Source of the DNA: Burkholderiales bacterium Ga0077543
Lineage (GTDB): Bacteria; Pseudomonadota; Gammaproteobacteria; Burkholderiales; Burkholderiaceae_C
Direction of reading: 5' to 3'
Length of the DNA: 64,000 nt
Assembly (NCBI GenBank): GCA_001464055.1
Contig: LNET01000042.1
Location: forward strand, 17,664-81,663
Position numbers and translations under genes: made by a program. This document shows, piece by piece, positions 38,064 to 50,003 of this stretch. How positions within the stretch are numbered: position 1 is the first letter of the stretch; each line of letters starts with the position of its first letter. A model generated the notes under the pieces. The model was not told the origin of the DNA. It did no database searches and saw only the letters and a list, made by a program, of their open reading frames with translations.

Positions 38064-38085
38064 CGCCACGCGGCCAGCGCCGCCC

Positions 38086-39192
38086 TCAACCCCGCTTGGT
38101 ATGGTCGCGCGCCTTGGCCGCCTTGCTGCGCACCTTCCATTCCGACAACTGCGCCTTGCGCTCCAGCGCCGTGAGCGTGTCGCGCCGGGCCTCGCGCTGC
38201 AGCTTCTGGTAGTTGCGCAGGCGTTCGCCCGGCACGCCTTCGCGTACCGCGCAGCCGGGTTCGGCCTGGTGTCGGCAGTCGCGGAAGCGGCAGGCGCTGG
38301 CCAGTCGCTGCACGTCGTCGAACACGGCGTCCAGGGCTTCGGCGTCGCCGTCCAGCCGCAGGGTGCGCAGCCCGGGGGTGTCGATCAGGCAGGCGCCGCC
38401 GGGCAGCGGGTGCAGGGTGCGTGTGGTGGTGGTGTGGCGGCCGCGGCTGTCGCCGGCGCGGTTGGGCCCGGTCGACTGCGCCGCGTGGCCCAGCAGCGCG
38501 TTGGTCAGCGTGCTCTTGCCGGCACCGCTGCTGCCCAGCAGCACCAGGGTACTGGCCGGCAACAGCCAGGGCGCCAGCTGCTGCAGCGGTTCGTCGCCCA
38601 GCGCGTTCAGCGCCAGCGCTTGGCAGCCCGCAGGCAGCAACGCGCGCACCTGCTGCAGGCGCTGTGCGGTGTCGGTGCACAGGTCGGCCTTGCTCAGCAC
38701 CACCAGCGGCTGCACGCCGGCCATGCGCACCAGGGCCAGGTAACGATCCAGCCGGCGCAGGTTGAAGTCGTGGTCCAGGCCCATCACCAGCAGCGCGGTG
38801 TCGACGTTGCTGACGATGACGACACGTTCGACCTTGTCGCGGCCGTCGTGCAGGCGCCGCGCCAGCTGGTTCAGCGGCGGCACCCGCGCATGCACCCAGC
38901 ATTCGCCCAGGGCGTTGTGGCTGGCCAGCACCCAGTCGCCCACGGCGATGGCGTCGGCCTCGGCCTGGAGCCGCTGCAGCAAGGCCGGCAATGCCCGGGC
39001 GCGCTGCGTCTGCACGCCGTCGTGCAGCTGCAGGCCTTCGCGTTGCACCTCGCACACGCGCAGCAGCAGCGGGGCGACGCCGGGGACTTCGGGAAGATTC
39101 AGTGAATTCACCAGGGCAGCAGCCTGGTGGGCGATGGCGGGCACGAGCCCGATGGCGGCCAGCCGCGGCTGGGCCAGGAAGGAAAGTTCCAA
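38086..39192 (-). CDS. rsgA: Small ribosomal subunit biogenesis GTPase RsgA
   Basis: LVLLGSSGAGKSTLTNALLG; GRHTTTTRTLHPLPGGACLIDTPGLRTL; CRFRDCRHQAEPGCAVREG zinc motif; circularly permuted GTPase order. Confidence 0.9.
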   Translation of the reverse strand: MELSFLAQPRLAAIGLVPAIAHQAAALVNSLNLPEVPGVAPLLLRVCEVQREGLQLHDGVQTQRARALPALLQRLQAEADAIAVGDWVLASHNALGECWVHARVPPLNQLARRLHDGRDKVERVVIVSNVDTALLVMGLDHDFNLRRLDRYLALVRMAGVQPLVVLSKADLCTDTAQRLQQVRALLPAGCQALALNALGDEPLQQLAPWLLPASTLVLLGSSGAGKSTLTNALLGHAAQSTGPNRAGDSRGRHTTTTRTLHPLPGGACLIDTPGLRTLRLDGDAEALDAVFDDVQRLASACRFRDCRHQAEPGCAVREGVPGERLRNYQKLQREARRDTLTALERKAQLSEWKVRSKAAKARDHTKRG

Positions 39193-39222
39193 GATGGGAA
39201 GGCTCCGTACAAGACATATGGC

Positions 39223-39250
39223 GGGCCCTGCGGCACAGCCGGCAGGGCCC
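39223..39250. repeat. Perfect 9-bp inverted repeat upstream of rsgA
   Basis: GGGCCCTGC-GGCACAGCCG-GCAGGGCCC. Confidence 0.6.
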
Positions 39251-39315
39251 GAAAGCGGGGGCTTGTATGTCGGCCGCGGCGTCAGGCGCAGCGGCGGTTC
39301 GGTGGCCGGGGTGGC

Positions 39316-39384
39316 CTAGCGCACGCTGGAAGCGCGCAGCGGCTGGTGGCAGGCCGACAGGGGGGCGGTGGTGCGGGCATCCAT
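39316..39384 (-). CDS. Candidate 22-aa small ORF/leader upstream of rsgA
   Basis: MDARTTAPLSACHQPLRASSVR* preceded by AGGAGG Shine-Dalgarno at 5-nt spacing. Confidence 0.4.
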   Translation of the reverse strand: MDARTTAPLSACHQPLRASSVR

Positions 39385-39513
39385 GGCGGCCTCCTGCGTG
39401 TTGGGCTTGGGTTCGGCCGGCAAAGACACCAGCAGACACCACGAACTGTGCGCCCGGCACTGCGTCGCCGTCAACCCTTCCGATGGATGACGAGCCGATA
39501 TGCTCGGCGCGAG

Positions 39514-40206
39514 ATGAGCAACCCGCCCAGCCCGTGCCCCGCCCCACATGCCCACCGCGCCCAGCTCGCCGACCCCGCCGGCGTGGGCCCGTGGCTGCTG
39601 CATGTCGACGAGCACCTCATCGTCGTCGACAAGCCGGCCGGACTGCTGGCCGTGCCCGGCAAGGGCGAAGCCGGCCGCAACAACCTGGCCACGCGGGTGC
39701 AGGCCTTGCATGCCGACGCCCGGGTCGTGCACCGACTGGACCAGGCCACCAGCGGGCTGATGGTGTTTGCACGCGGCCTGGCCGCGCAGCGGGCGCTGGG
39801 CCGGGCCTTCGAGCAGCGCCAGGTCGGGAAGGTCTACGAGGCCGTGGTCGAAGGCCTGCCGCAGCCCAGCCAGGGCGAGATCGACGCGCCGCTGGCCGCC
39901 GACTGGCCGCAACGCCCGAAGCAGAAGGTCGACGCCGAAGCCGGCCGCCCTGCCCTGACCCGCTGGCAGCGGCTGGACGGGCCTGCGCCCCCGGGCTGCA
40001 CACGCCTGCGCCTGCAGCCCGTGACCGGACGCACCCACCAGCTGCGCGTGCACCTGGCCCATGTCGGCCACCCCATCTGCGGCGACACGCTCTACGCGCC
40101 GGCGCCGCAGCGCGGCAGCCGCTTGCTGCTGCACAGCTGCGAGCTCTCGTTCCGGCACCCGGCCGACGAGCGCCCCTTGATCTGGCGCAGCCCTGCGCCG
40201 TTCTAG
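39514..40206 (+). CDS. RluA-family RNA pseudouridine synthase
   Basis: LIVVDKPAGLLAVPGKG...VVHRLDQATSGLMVFARG...GRTHQLRVHLAHVGHPICGDTLY. Confidence 0.9.
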   Translation: MSNPPSPCPAPHAHRAQLADPAGVGPWLLHVDEHLIVVDKPAGLLAVPGKGEAGRNNLATRVQALHADARVVHRLDQATSGLMVFARGLAAQRALGRAFEQRQVGKVYEAVVEGLPQPSQGEIDAPLAADWPQRPKQKVDAEAGRPALTRWQRLDGPAPPGCTRLRLQPVTGRTHQLRVHLAHVGHPICGDTLYAPAPQRGSRLLLHSCELSFRHPADERPLIWRSPAPF

Positions 40207-40277
40207 GCAGCGTTGCGGCTCAGGGTCTTTGTTCTGGCGCAACCCGGCACGCGCGCCCTGTGCCTATGCTGCAAACT

Positions 40278-41024
40278 ATGCGAATGCACCTGACCATCCT
40301 CACCGGCGCTTCACGCGGCCTGGGCGCCGCCATGGCGGAACAATTGCTGAAAAGCGGCCACCGCCTGCTCACGCTGTCGCGCCGCACCGCCGACCTGTGG
40401 GTGGTGCAAGGCAGTGACCTGGACCAGTGGGCCGTGGACCTGGTCGACGCCAGCCCCGTGGCGGCCCGACTCGAAGCCTGGCTGCAGCACGAATTCACGC
40501 GGGGGCCGACCTCGGTCACCCTCATCAACAACGCCGCGGCACTGAGCCCGCCGGCGGCGCTGCAGGGCAGCAGCAGCGAAGACCTGGTGCGCGCCTTGCG
40601 CGTGGGCCTGGAAGCGCCGACGCTGCTGACGGCTGCCTTCCTGCGGGCCACCGCGGCCTGGACCGTGCCGCGCCGGGTGCTGATGATCTCGTCGGGCCTG
40701 GGACGCCGTGCCATGGCCGGAAGCGCCAGCTACTGCGCGGTGAAAGCCGGCATGGACCATCTGGCGCGAGCCATTGCACTGGAACAGGCCGGGCTGGCCA
40801 ACCCGGCGCGGGTGGTCTCGCTCGCCCCCGGCGTCATCGACACCGACATGCAGGTGCAGTTGCGCAGCGCCGATCCGCAGGCCTTCCCGGAGCAGGCGCG
40901 CTTCGCCGCGCTGAAGAGCGGCGGCATGCTCGACTCGCCCGAAGACGCCGCCACGAAGGTACTGGCCTACCTGGCCCGGCCCGACTTCGGCAGCAACCCG
41001 ATCGGCGACGTGCGCGACGCCTGA
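40278..41024 (+). CDS. SDR-family oxidoreductase
   Basis: TILTGASRGLGAAMAEQLL; NNAA; SASYCAVKAGMDHLARA. Confidence 0.9.
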   Translation: MRMHLTILTGASRGLGAAMAEQLLKSGHRLLTLSRRTADLWVVQGSDLDQWAVDLVDASPVAARLEAWLQHEFTRGPTSVTLINNAAALSPPAALQGSSSEDLVRALRVGLEAPTLLTAAFLRATAAWTVPRRVLMISSGLGRRAMAGSASYCAVKAGMDHLARAIALEQAGLANPARVVSLAPGVIDTDMQVQLRSADPQAFPEQARFAALKSGGMLDSPEDAATKVLAYLARPDFGSNPIGDVRDA

Positions 41025-41030
41025 ACTGCG

Positions 41031-41059
41031 GCGCGCCCGAGGCCCGGGCCCGGGCGCGC
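41031..41059. terminator. Bidirectional terminator-like hairpin
   Basis: GCGCGCCCG-AGGCCCGGGCC-CGGGCGCGC between convergent genes (41024/41067). Confidence 0.55.
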
Positions 41060-41066
41060 GCTGCGG

Positions 41067-42572
41067 TCAGCCCGTGATCCAGGCCGCCAGGTCGTTCTTC
41101 AGCTGCTTCAGATCGGCCTGCCGCGTGTACATCATGTGGCCGGCGTCGTAATAGCGGTGGGTCACGCGCTGCAGCACCTCGGCCGGGGCGTTCAGCTGGG
41201 CCAGCGACCAGTCGCTGGCGCTGTAGGGCGTACCCAGGTCGTAGCGACCGCTGGCCGCCAGCACCTTCAGGTGCGGGCTGCGGCGCAACGCACGGGCCAG
41301 CTCGGGGGTGGTCGAGGTGAAGCCGGCGCGCGAGCTGTCGCCACGGTTCCAGTTCCAGGCGCGGTTCACCTCGAACGACAGCACGTTGTAGCGGTGCTGC
41401 AGGTCCAGCCCCAGCGTGCCGCGGAAGTAGGCCAGCGCTGCCATCGTGTAGGGGCCGGCGATGGCCTCGATGCCGGGGTCGAACTCCATCTCGCCCAGGC
41501 GCTGCGCCGCGGCCGGGCCGGTGGCGCGTGCGTCGAGCCGGCCGGTGACACGGCCACGCGCGCGCAGCGCTTCGGTGAAGTAGCAACGGTCGCTGATGCG
41601 CAGGTTCTGTTCCTCGACCAGGCTGCGCGGCAGACCGGTCAGCTCGGCGACGCGGCGCGCCGTGGCACTGCGCTTCTTCTCGGACAGCCGCGTGCCGGCC
41701 TGCAGCGCCGCGATGAAGTCGTCCTGCACGAAGGCTTCGGCAGCGGCGCGTGCGGCCTCGGACGACGCCGCCTGCGGGCCCTGCAGCAGGCCGTGGTACT
41801 GCGAGACATTGGCGAAGGCCGGCAGGAACAGGCTGTAGGGCAGGTCGTTCGCCGGCGCGAAGACCAGGCTCTGCAGATCCATCGCGCAGGACACCAGCAC
41901 CACGCCGCTGAGCACCGCGCCCAGGTCCAGCATCTTCTCGGCCAGTGCCGCACCGCGCGTGGTGCCGTAGCTCTCGCCGGCCAGGTACAGCGGCGAGCCC
42001 CAGCGCTGGTGGCGCGTGAGCCAGGCGCGCATGACCTCGGCCAGGGCCTCGACGTCGCCGTCCACCGACAGCATCTGCTTGCGCGCCGCTTCGCTGGCGG
42101 TAACCGACCAGCCGGTGTGCGGCGGGTCGATGAAGACCAGGTCGAAGTGTTCGAACCAGCTGTGCGGGTTGTCTTCCACGGCATAGGGCGGCGGGCCCAT
42201 GCTGCCGTCGTCGGGCACGACCACCCGCTTGGGACCCAAAGCCCCGAACTGCAGCCAGATCGATGCCGAGCCCGGCCCGCCGTTGAAGGCGAAGCACAGC
42301 GGGCGCTTCGTGGCTTCGGCGCCCTTGAGCAGGTAGGCGGTGGCCATCACGGCGGCTTCGGGCTCGGCAGAAGCACCGGCCAGGCCAGCAGCCATCACGG
42401 GAACGAATTCGGCCTGGACTTCATAGTCCATCGCCTGGCCGCCGAGCGTGATGCTCTGCTGCAAAGCCTGGGCCGCCGGGCGCGCCAGCAGTTGCGCAAC
42501 GAGTTCCTTCATGCGCTTCGCTGCTTCGGCATCGGCTGACGAGGGCGGGGTGGGTGTGGCGTTGTCGGCCAT
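41067..42572 (-). CDS. S10-family serine carboxypeptidase-like peptidase
   Basis: LCFAFNGGPGSASIWLQFGALGPKRV; LYLAGESYGTTRGAAL; start MADNATPTPPSS. Confidence 0.85.
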   Translation of the reverse strand: MADNATPTPPSSADAEAAKRMKELVAQLLARPAAQALQQSITLGGQAMDYEVQAEFVPVMAAGLAGASAEPEAAVMATAYLLKGAEATKRPLCFAFNGGPGSASIWLQFGALGPKRVVVPDDGSMGPPPYAVEDNPHSWFEHFDLVFIDPPHTGWSVTASEAARKQMLSVDGDVEALAEVMRAWLTRHQRWGSPLYLAGESYGTTRGAALAEKMLDLGAVLSGVVLVSCAMDLQSLVFAPANDLPYSLFLPAFANVSQYHGLLQGPQAASSEAARAAAEAFVQDDFIAALQAGTRLSEKKRSATARRVAELTGLPRSLVEEQNLRISDRCYFTEALRARGRVTGRLDARATGPAAAQRLGEMEFDPGIEAIAGPYTMAALAYFRGTLGLDLQHRYNVLSFEVNRAWNWNRGDSSRAGFTSTTPELARALRRSPHLKVLAASGRYDLGTPYSASDWSLAQLNAPAEVLQRVTHRYYDAGHMMYTRQADLKQLKNDLAAWITG

Positions 42573-42600
42573 GGGGATGCAGGTCCTTGTGGAAGTGGGT

Positions 42601-43605
42601 TCAGGCAACGCCGTCGGCCAGCAGGGCCGCGTAGCGCGTGATGTCGACATTGCCGCCGCTGATGATGACACCCACGCGCTGCCCGGGGGCCTGCACCACC
42701 CCGGCCAGCAGCGCGGCCAGGCCCAGGCCGCCGGTGGGTTCGACGACCTGCTTCATGCGTTCGGCAGCAAAGCGCATGGCCTGCACGAGTTGCGCGTCGC
42801 TCACCGTGACGATGCGCTCGACCAGGCGCTGGATGACGGGGAAGGTGAGCACGCCGCTGTGCTGCGTCTGAGCACCGTCGGCAATGGTCCTGGGCGTGTC
42901 GATGTGGACGATGCGGCCCAGCGCCAGGCTCTGCTGGGTGTCGTTGCCGGCTTCGGGTTCGACGCCGATCACGCGGATGCCCGGGTTCAGGTGATGCGCG
43001 ACCACCGCGCAGCCCGAGATCAGCCCGCCACCGCCCACGCACACCAGCAGCAGGTCCAGCGGGCCACCGGCCGCGGTCTGCTCCAGCAGTTCCAGCGCGG
43101 CGGTGCCCTGCCCGGCCATCACGTGCGGGTGGTCGTAGGGCGGAATCAGCGTCATGCCGCGTTCGCGGGCGATGCGCTGGCCGATGGCTTCGCGGTCTTC
43201 GCTGTAGCGGTCGTACAGCAGCACTTCGCTTGCGGACTGGCCCTGCTGGTAGCCGCGCGTGGCGGCCAGCTTGGCGGCCGGCGAATCCTGCGGCATGACG
43301 ATGACCGAGGGCATGCCCAGCAGGCGCGCCGACAGGGCGATGGCCTGCGCATGGTTGCCCGAGGAATAGGCGATGACACCGGCCTGCCGCTGCGCTGGCG
43401 TGAACTGCAGCAGCGCGTTGCAGGCGCCGCGGAACTTGAAGGCTCCCATGCGCTGCAGGTTCTCGCACTTCAGGAACACATGTGCGCCGGTCAGCGCGTC
43501 CAGCGTGGACGATGTCAGCACCGGGGTGCGATGGGCATGGCCTTGCAGGCGGGCCGCGGCAGCAGCCACGTCGTCGTGGCCGATGGCAAGAGGCTGGTGG
43601 CTCAT
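42601..43605 (-). CDS. PLP-dependent threonine/serine dehydratase (threo-3-hydroxyaspartate ammonia-lyase-like)
   Basis: FLKCENLQRMGAFKFRGACNALLQ; YSSGNHAQAIALSARLLGMPSVIVMPQDSPAAKLAATRGY; VGGGGLISG. Confidence 0.85.
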   Translation of the reverse strand: MSHQPLAIGHDDVAAAAARLQGHAHRTPVLTSSTLDALTGAHVFLKCENLQRMGAFKFRGACNALLQFTPAQRQAGVIAYSSGNHAQAIALSARLLGMPSVIVMPQDSPAAKLAATRGYQQGQSASEVLLYDRYSEDREAIGQRIARERGMTLIPPYDHPHVMAGQGTAALELLEQTAAGGPLDLLLVCVGGGGLISGCAVVAHHLNPGIRVIGVEPEAGNDTQQSLALGRIVHIDTPRTIADGAQTQHSGVLTFPVIQRLVERIVTVSDAQLVQAMRFAAERMKQVVEPTGGLGLAALLAGVVQAPGQRVGVIISGGNVDITRYAALLADGVA

Positions 43606-43607
43606 CG

Positions 43608-44363
43608 TCAGGCCGCCGTTGCCGACGGCCCCTGGAAGCCGCCCTGGCGCAGGGTCAGCACCAGCGTGTCGCGCCAGGCCGGGGCCCCGGGCTGCAGGGC
43701 CTGGATCGGCGTGGTCTCGTGGATCACGCGCTCGTCGTCCAGCAACAGCACGCTCCAGGGCTCGGCCAGCGTGAAGCGCATGCCCTGCGGGCCGCGCGCG
43801 TCGAACACGCGGGTCTCGCCACCCTTGACGTTGTGCCTGCCCACCATCATCACCGCCACCAGGTCGACGCCATCGCGGTGGGCGCCTTCGGGCGTGGGCC
43901 GGCCCAGGCCTCCGGCGCCACCGGTGTCGATGCGGAACATGTGGGCTTCGCCGTACCAGCAAGGCGTGGGCCGCAGGGCGTCGGCCACGCGGGTCAGGCC
44001 CAGCAGCAGCGCCTTCCAGGCGGGGTCGGCATCCAGGCCGGGCGGAAGGGCCTCGAACCAGCGTTCATAGCCGCCGTGCAGCGCGTTGTAGTCCACAGGC
44101 TGCCAGTGCGCGCGTCGCGGCCCGGGCGTGACCTGGCCTGCGGCCACCGTGAAACTGCCATGCCGGCGCTGGCGATAGCCGCCACCGTCGCGCAGGTGCG
44201 GATCGGGCGGCAGGTCGTTCCACAAGGGCAGCCAGCCCGCCCAGGCCGCCGGGGCCGTTGCGCACAGCGCCTGCAGCGAGGCCGCCGACAGCACGGCCCA
44301 ACCGGCTGCGTGCATCTGGTTGGGAAGGTCTTCGAGGGCGGTCAGCGGCGGTGGTGGGACCAT
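43608..44363 (-). CDS. 2OG-Fe dioxygenase family protein (PF10014-like)
   Basis: PTPEGAHRDGVDLVAVMMVGRHNVKGGETRVFD...DERVIHETTPI (HxD...H). Confidence 0.8.
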   Translation of the reverse strand: MVPPPPLTALEDLPNQMHAAGWAVLSAASLQALCATAPAAWAGWLPLWNDLPPDPHLRDGGGYRQRRHGSFTVAAGQVTPGPRRAHWQPVDYNALHGGYERWFEALPPGLDADPAWKALLLGLTRVADALRPTPCWYGEAHMFRIDTGGAGGLGRPTPEGAHRDGVDLVAVMMVGRHNVKGGETRVFDARGPQGMRFTLAEPWSVLLLDDERVIHETTPIQALQPGAPAWRDTLVLTLRQGGFQGPSATAA

Positions 44364-44542
44364 GTCGGGGCAAAGGAATGAATGAGGCAGGCCGGCATTG
44401 TCGACCAGGGACCGTTGTCGGGGCGACCCGGGCTGCGCGTCGTCGTGGACGACCGCGGCACAAGGCTGGGCGCACGCGCCGGAAACACACGCGTGGCACA
44501 GTTCAGGTCTGACTCGTCACCGAACGACTGCCCGCCGCCCCG

Positions 44543-45244
44543 ATGTCCACGCACAGCCCCGACCTGCCGAAACCCAATCCGCTGCTCGAGATCGGCATCA
44601 CCATCATCGTTCCGGCGGTGGTGCTGATGCAGCTGAGCGGCGCCGAACGCCTGGGGCCGGTGATCGCGCTGATCCTCGCGCTGGCCTTCCCGGTGGGCTG
44701 GGGCGTCTGGGATGGCCTCAGGCGCCGCAAGCTGAACTGGCTGGCCGTGCTGGGCGTCGTCAGCACGCTGCTCACGGGGGGAATCGGCCTGCTCAAGCTC
44801 GACCCGCAATGGCTGGCGGTGAAGGAAGCCGCAGTGCCGGGGCTGATCGGGCTGGTGGTGCTGGGCTCCCTTTGGACGAAGACGCCCCTGATCCGTGTCC
44901 TGGTGTTCAACCCCACGCTGTTCGATGTCGAACGCGTGCACGCTGCGCTGGAACTGCGCAAGAACGTCGTGCCTTTCGAGCTTCGGCTGCGCACCGGCAC
45001 CCTGCTGCTGGCCTGCACCTTCTTCTTTTCGGCCGTGGCCAACTACCTGCTTGCAAGCTGGGTGGTGAACAGCCCGGCAGGCACCGAAGCCTTCAACCAG
45101 GAACTGGGCAGGCTGACGCTGCTGAGCTACCCGGTCATCGCCCTGCCCTCGATGGCGATGATGATCGGCCTGATGTTCTGGCTGGCCCGCGGCGCCAAGT
45201 CACTGACCGGGCTGGAGCTGGGCGAAATGCTCCGCGGCGGCTGA
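44543..45244 (+). CDS. VC0807-like membrane protein
   Basis: PNPLLEIGITIIVPAVVLMQLSGAERLGPVIALILALAFPVGWGVWDGLRRRKLNWLAVLGVVSTLLTGGIGLLKLDPQWLAVKEA. Confidence 0.75.
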   Translation: MSTHSPDLPKPNPLLEIGITIIVPAVVLMQLSGAERLGPVIALILALAFPVGWGVWDGLRRRKLNWLAVLGVVSTLLTGGIGLLKLDPQWLAVKEAAVPGLIGLVVLGSLWTKTPLIRVLVFNPTLFDVERVHAALELRKNVVPFELRLRTGTLLLACTFFFSAVANYLLASWVVNSPAGTEAFNQELGRLTLLSYPVIALPSMAMMIGLMFWLARGAKSLTGLELGEMLRGG

Positions 45245-45329
45245 ACGTCGGCCAGGGCGCGCCTGGTCCCGCAGCTCCTCCAGGCGCCTAGAATCGAGCA
45301 GTGCGCAACGAGAAGTTTCCGGAAATGCA

Positions 45330-47647
<2,318 letters not shown>

Positions 47648-47651
<4 letters not shown>

Positions 47652-48685
47652 ACGATGACGGGTTCCGGCTCCAGCCGGATGCCGAAGCGCCCGTAAACGC
47701 TTTCCTGGATGGCGCGTGCCAGCGTCACCACCTCGGCACCGCTGGCGCCACCGCGGTTGACCAGCACCAGGGCCTGACGTTCATAGACGCCGGCATGGCC
47801 CACGGTCTTGCCTTTCCAGCCGCAGGCGTCGATGAGCCAGCCAGCGGCCAGCTTGACGCTGCCGTCGGGCAGCGGGTAATGCACGATCTCCGGGTCTCGG
47901 CCGATGATGTCGCGGCACTGCTCGGCACTGACCACCGGGTTCTTGAAGAAGCTGCCGGCGTTGCCGATGACGGCGGGGTCGGGCAGCTTGGCCCGGCGCA
48001 CCGCGCAGATCCAGTCGAAAAGAGTGCGGGCATCGGGGGCGCTGTTGCCGGTTTCGGCCATCTTGCGCTCCAGTTCCAGATAGCCCAGCGCCGGCTGCCA
48101 GGGCCGCGGCAGGCGAAAGCGCACCCGCGTGATCAGCGACTTGCCCGCCAGCAGCCCCTTGAAGACGCTGTCGCGATAGCCGAAGTGGCATTCCGCGGCC
48201 GTGAGCGTGACGCTGCGCCCTGTGACCAGATCGACAGCGTCCAGCGCTTCGAAGCGGTCTTTCAGTTCCACCCCGTAGGCTCCGATGTTCTGGACCGGCG
48301 ACGCGCCCACCGAACCGGGAATCAGCGCCAGGTTTTCCAGCCCCGGAAGGCCCTGGTCCAGCGTCCAGGCGACGAAGTCGGCCCAGGGCTCGCCAGCACC
48401 GGCCTCGACGATCCAGGCATCGCTGTCTTCGCGCACCAGGCGCCGGCCCATGATCTCGACCTTGAGCACCACCCCGGGCACGTCGCGCGTGAAGACGACA
48501 TTGCTGCCGCCGCCCAGCACGAACTTCGGCGCCCGGCCCAGTTCAGGGTGGTCGATGACCCGACGCACGTCCGCCTCCAGGCCGATGCGCACCAGGGTGG
48601 CCGCCAGCGCGGGCAGGCGGAAGGTGTTGAATTCGCGCAGGCTGGCGCGATGTTGAATCTGCAAGGCCGAAGGCGGTGGCGACAT
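47648..48685 (-). CDS. murB: UDP-N-acetylmuramate dehydrogenase
   Basis: [17 protein letters not shown]...[26 protein letters not shown]...[12 protein letters not shown]; start [22 protein letters not shown]. Confidence 0.9.
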
Positions 48686-48739
48686 GCCAGAATTCTCGTG
48701 GATATTCCCTTTGCCGCGACACGTCACCACGCCCCTGCC

Positions 48740-49243
48740 ATGCCCAGCTTCGACGCCGTCATAGAACCCAACCTGGTGGAACTGCGCAATGCCGTCGACC
48801 AGGCGACCAAGGAAATCGGCACTCGCTTCGACTTCAAGGGCTCCTGTGCCTCGGTGGAAGTCACCGAACGCAGCAGCAAGGACCGCGAACTCGTGCTCTG
48901 GGCCGACAGCGACTTCCAGCTGGAACAGGTTCGAGACCTGCTGCTGGGCCGGCTGAGCAAGCGCGGCGTCGACATCCGCTTCCTCGACCTGTCGACCAAG
49001 CCACAGAAAATGGGCGGCGACAAGCTCAAGCTGCTGCTGCCGGTGAAAAGCGGGGTCGACGCCGAAAGTGCGAAGAAGATGCAGGCGGCGCTGAAAGCCT
49101 CGAAGCTGAAGGTGCAGGGCGCCTTCCAGGGCGACGCGCTGCGTGTCACGGGCGCCAAGCGCGACGACCTGCAGGCTGCCATGGCCTTGCTGCGCAAGGA
49201 ACTGCCCGACCTGCCCCTGTCCTTCGACAACTTTCGGGCCTGA
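48740..49243 (+). CDS. YajQ-family cyclic di-GMP-binding protein
   Basis: [35 protein letters not shown]...[29 protein letters not shown]. Confidence 0.93.
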   Translation: MPSFDAVIEPNLVELRNAVDQATKEIGTRFDFKGSCASVEVTERSSKDRELVLWADSDFQLEQVRDLLLGRLSKRGVDIRFLDLSTKPQKMGGDKLKLLLPVKSGVDAESAKKMQAALKASKLKVQGAFQGDALRVTGAKRDDLQAAMALLRKELPDLPLSFDNFRA

Positions 49244-49247
49244 GGCC

Positions 49248-49913
49248 ATGAAAACGACATCTCCAGGTCGCCGCTGGATCATGGGCGGTCTGGTGGCCGC
49301 CTTGTGCGGCAGGGTCTGGGCCCAGGGCAGCCCCAGCGTGGTGCTGGCCGGGCGCATGGGCGAACGGGCGCTGCTGATGATCAACGGCCAGCCGCAGATG
49401 CTGGCGGTGGGCCAGTCTGCAGCTGGCGTGAAGCTGCTGCGCTGGCAGGGTGATGAAGCCCTGGTCGAACGCGATGGCCGCACGGCCCTGTTGCGCGTGG
49501 GCGGGAGCCCGGCACAGCTGGCCGGCGCAACGCCGGCAGCGTCGAACGGGCGCGAAATCGTCATCACCGCCGGGCCGGGCGGCCACTTCATTTCCAGTGG
49601 CGCCATCAACGGCATGCCGGTGCAGTTCATGGTGGACACCGGCGCCACCCTGCTGGCCATGTCGCAGGGCGAAGCCCAGCGTCTGCGCCTGGACCTGCGC
49701 AACGCCCGCCAGGGCATGAGCCACACCGCCAACGGCATGGTGCCGGTGCAGCAGGTGTCGCTGACGCGGGTGCGGGTGGGCGAAGTCGAAGTCAGCAACG
49801 TCGACGCCATGGTGCTGCCCGCGGCCATGCCGCATGTGCTGCTGGGCAACAGTTTCCTGGGTCGCTTCCAGATGCGTCGCGAAAACGACGTGATGCGGCT
49901 CGAATTGCGCTGA
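49248..49913 (+). CDS. Exported retropepsin-like aspartic protease (TIGR02281-like)
   Basis: GHFISSGAINGMPVQFMVDTGATLLAMSQGEAQRLRLDL...HVLLGNSFLGRFQMRRE. Confidence 0.85.
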   Translation: MKTTSPGRRWIMGGLVAALCGRVWAQGSPSVVLAGRMGERALLMINGQPQMLAVGQSAAGVKLLRWQGDEALVERDGRTALLRVGGSPAQLAGATPAASNGREIVITAGPGGHFISSGAINGMPVQFMVDTGATLLAMSQGEAQRLRLDLRNARQGMSHTANGMVPVQQVSLTRVRVGEVEVSNVDAMVLPAAMPHVLLGNSFLGRFQMRRENDVMRLELR

Positions 49914-49955
49914 CCGCCTGCAAATCCGGCTTGTCCCAGCAGGGACAGCGCGGAA

Positions 49956-49971
49956 TAGAACGATCGTGCTA
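49956..49971. promoter_or_regulatory. TetR-type operator candidate upstream of acyl-CoA dehydrogenase pair
   Basis: TAGAACGATCGTGCTA: 16-bp palindrome with one mismatched pair, 33 nt before ATG. Confidence 0.5.
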
Positions 49972-50003
49972 AAACCCGACGAAGACACCGCGCAGGAGAC
50001 AAC

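Noticed and set aside
37346-39547. 733-aa minus ORF spanning MFS and rsgA
   Set aside because: Out of frame with rsgA and antisense to the MFS gene
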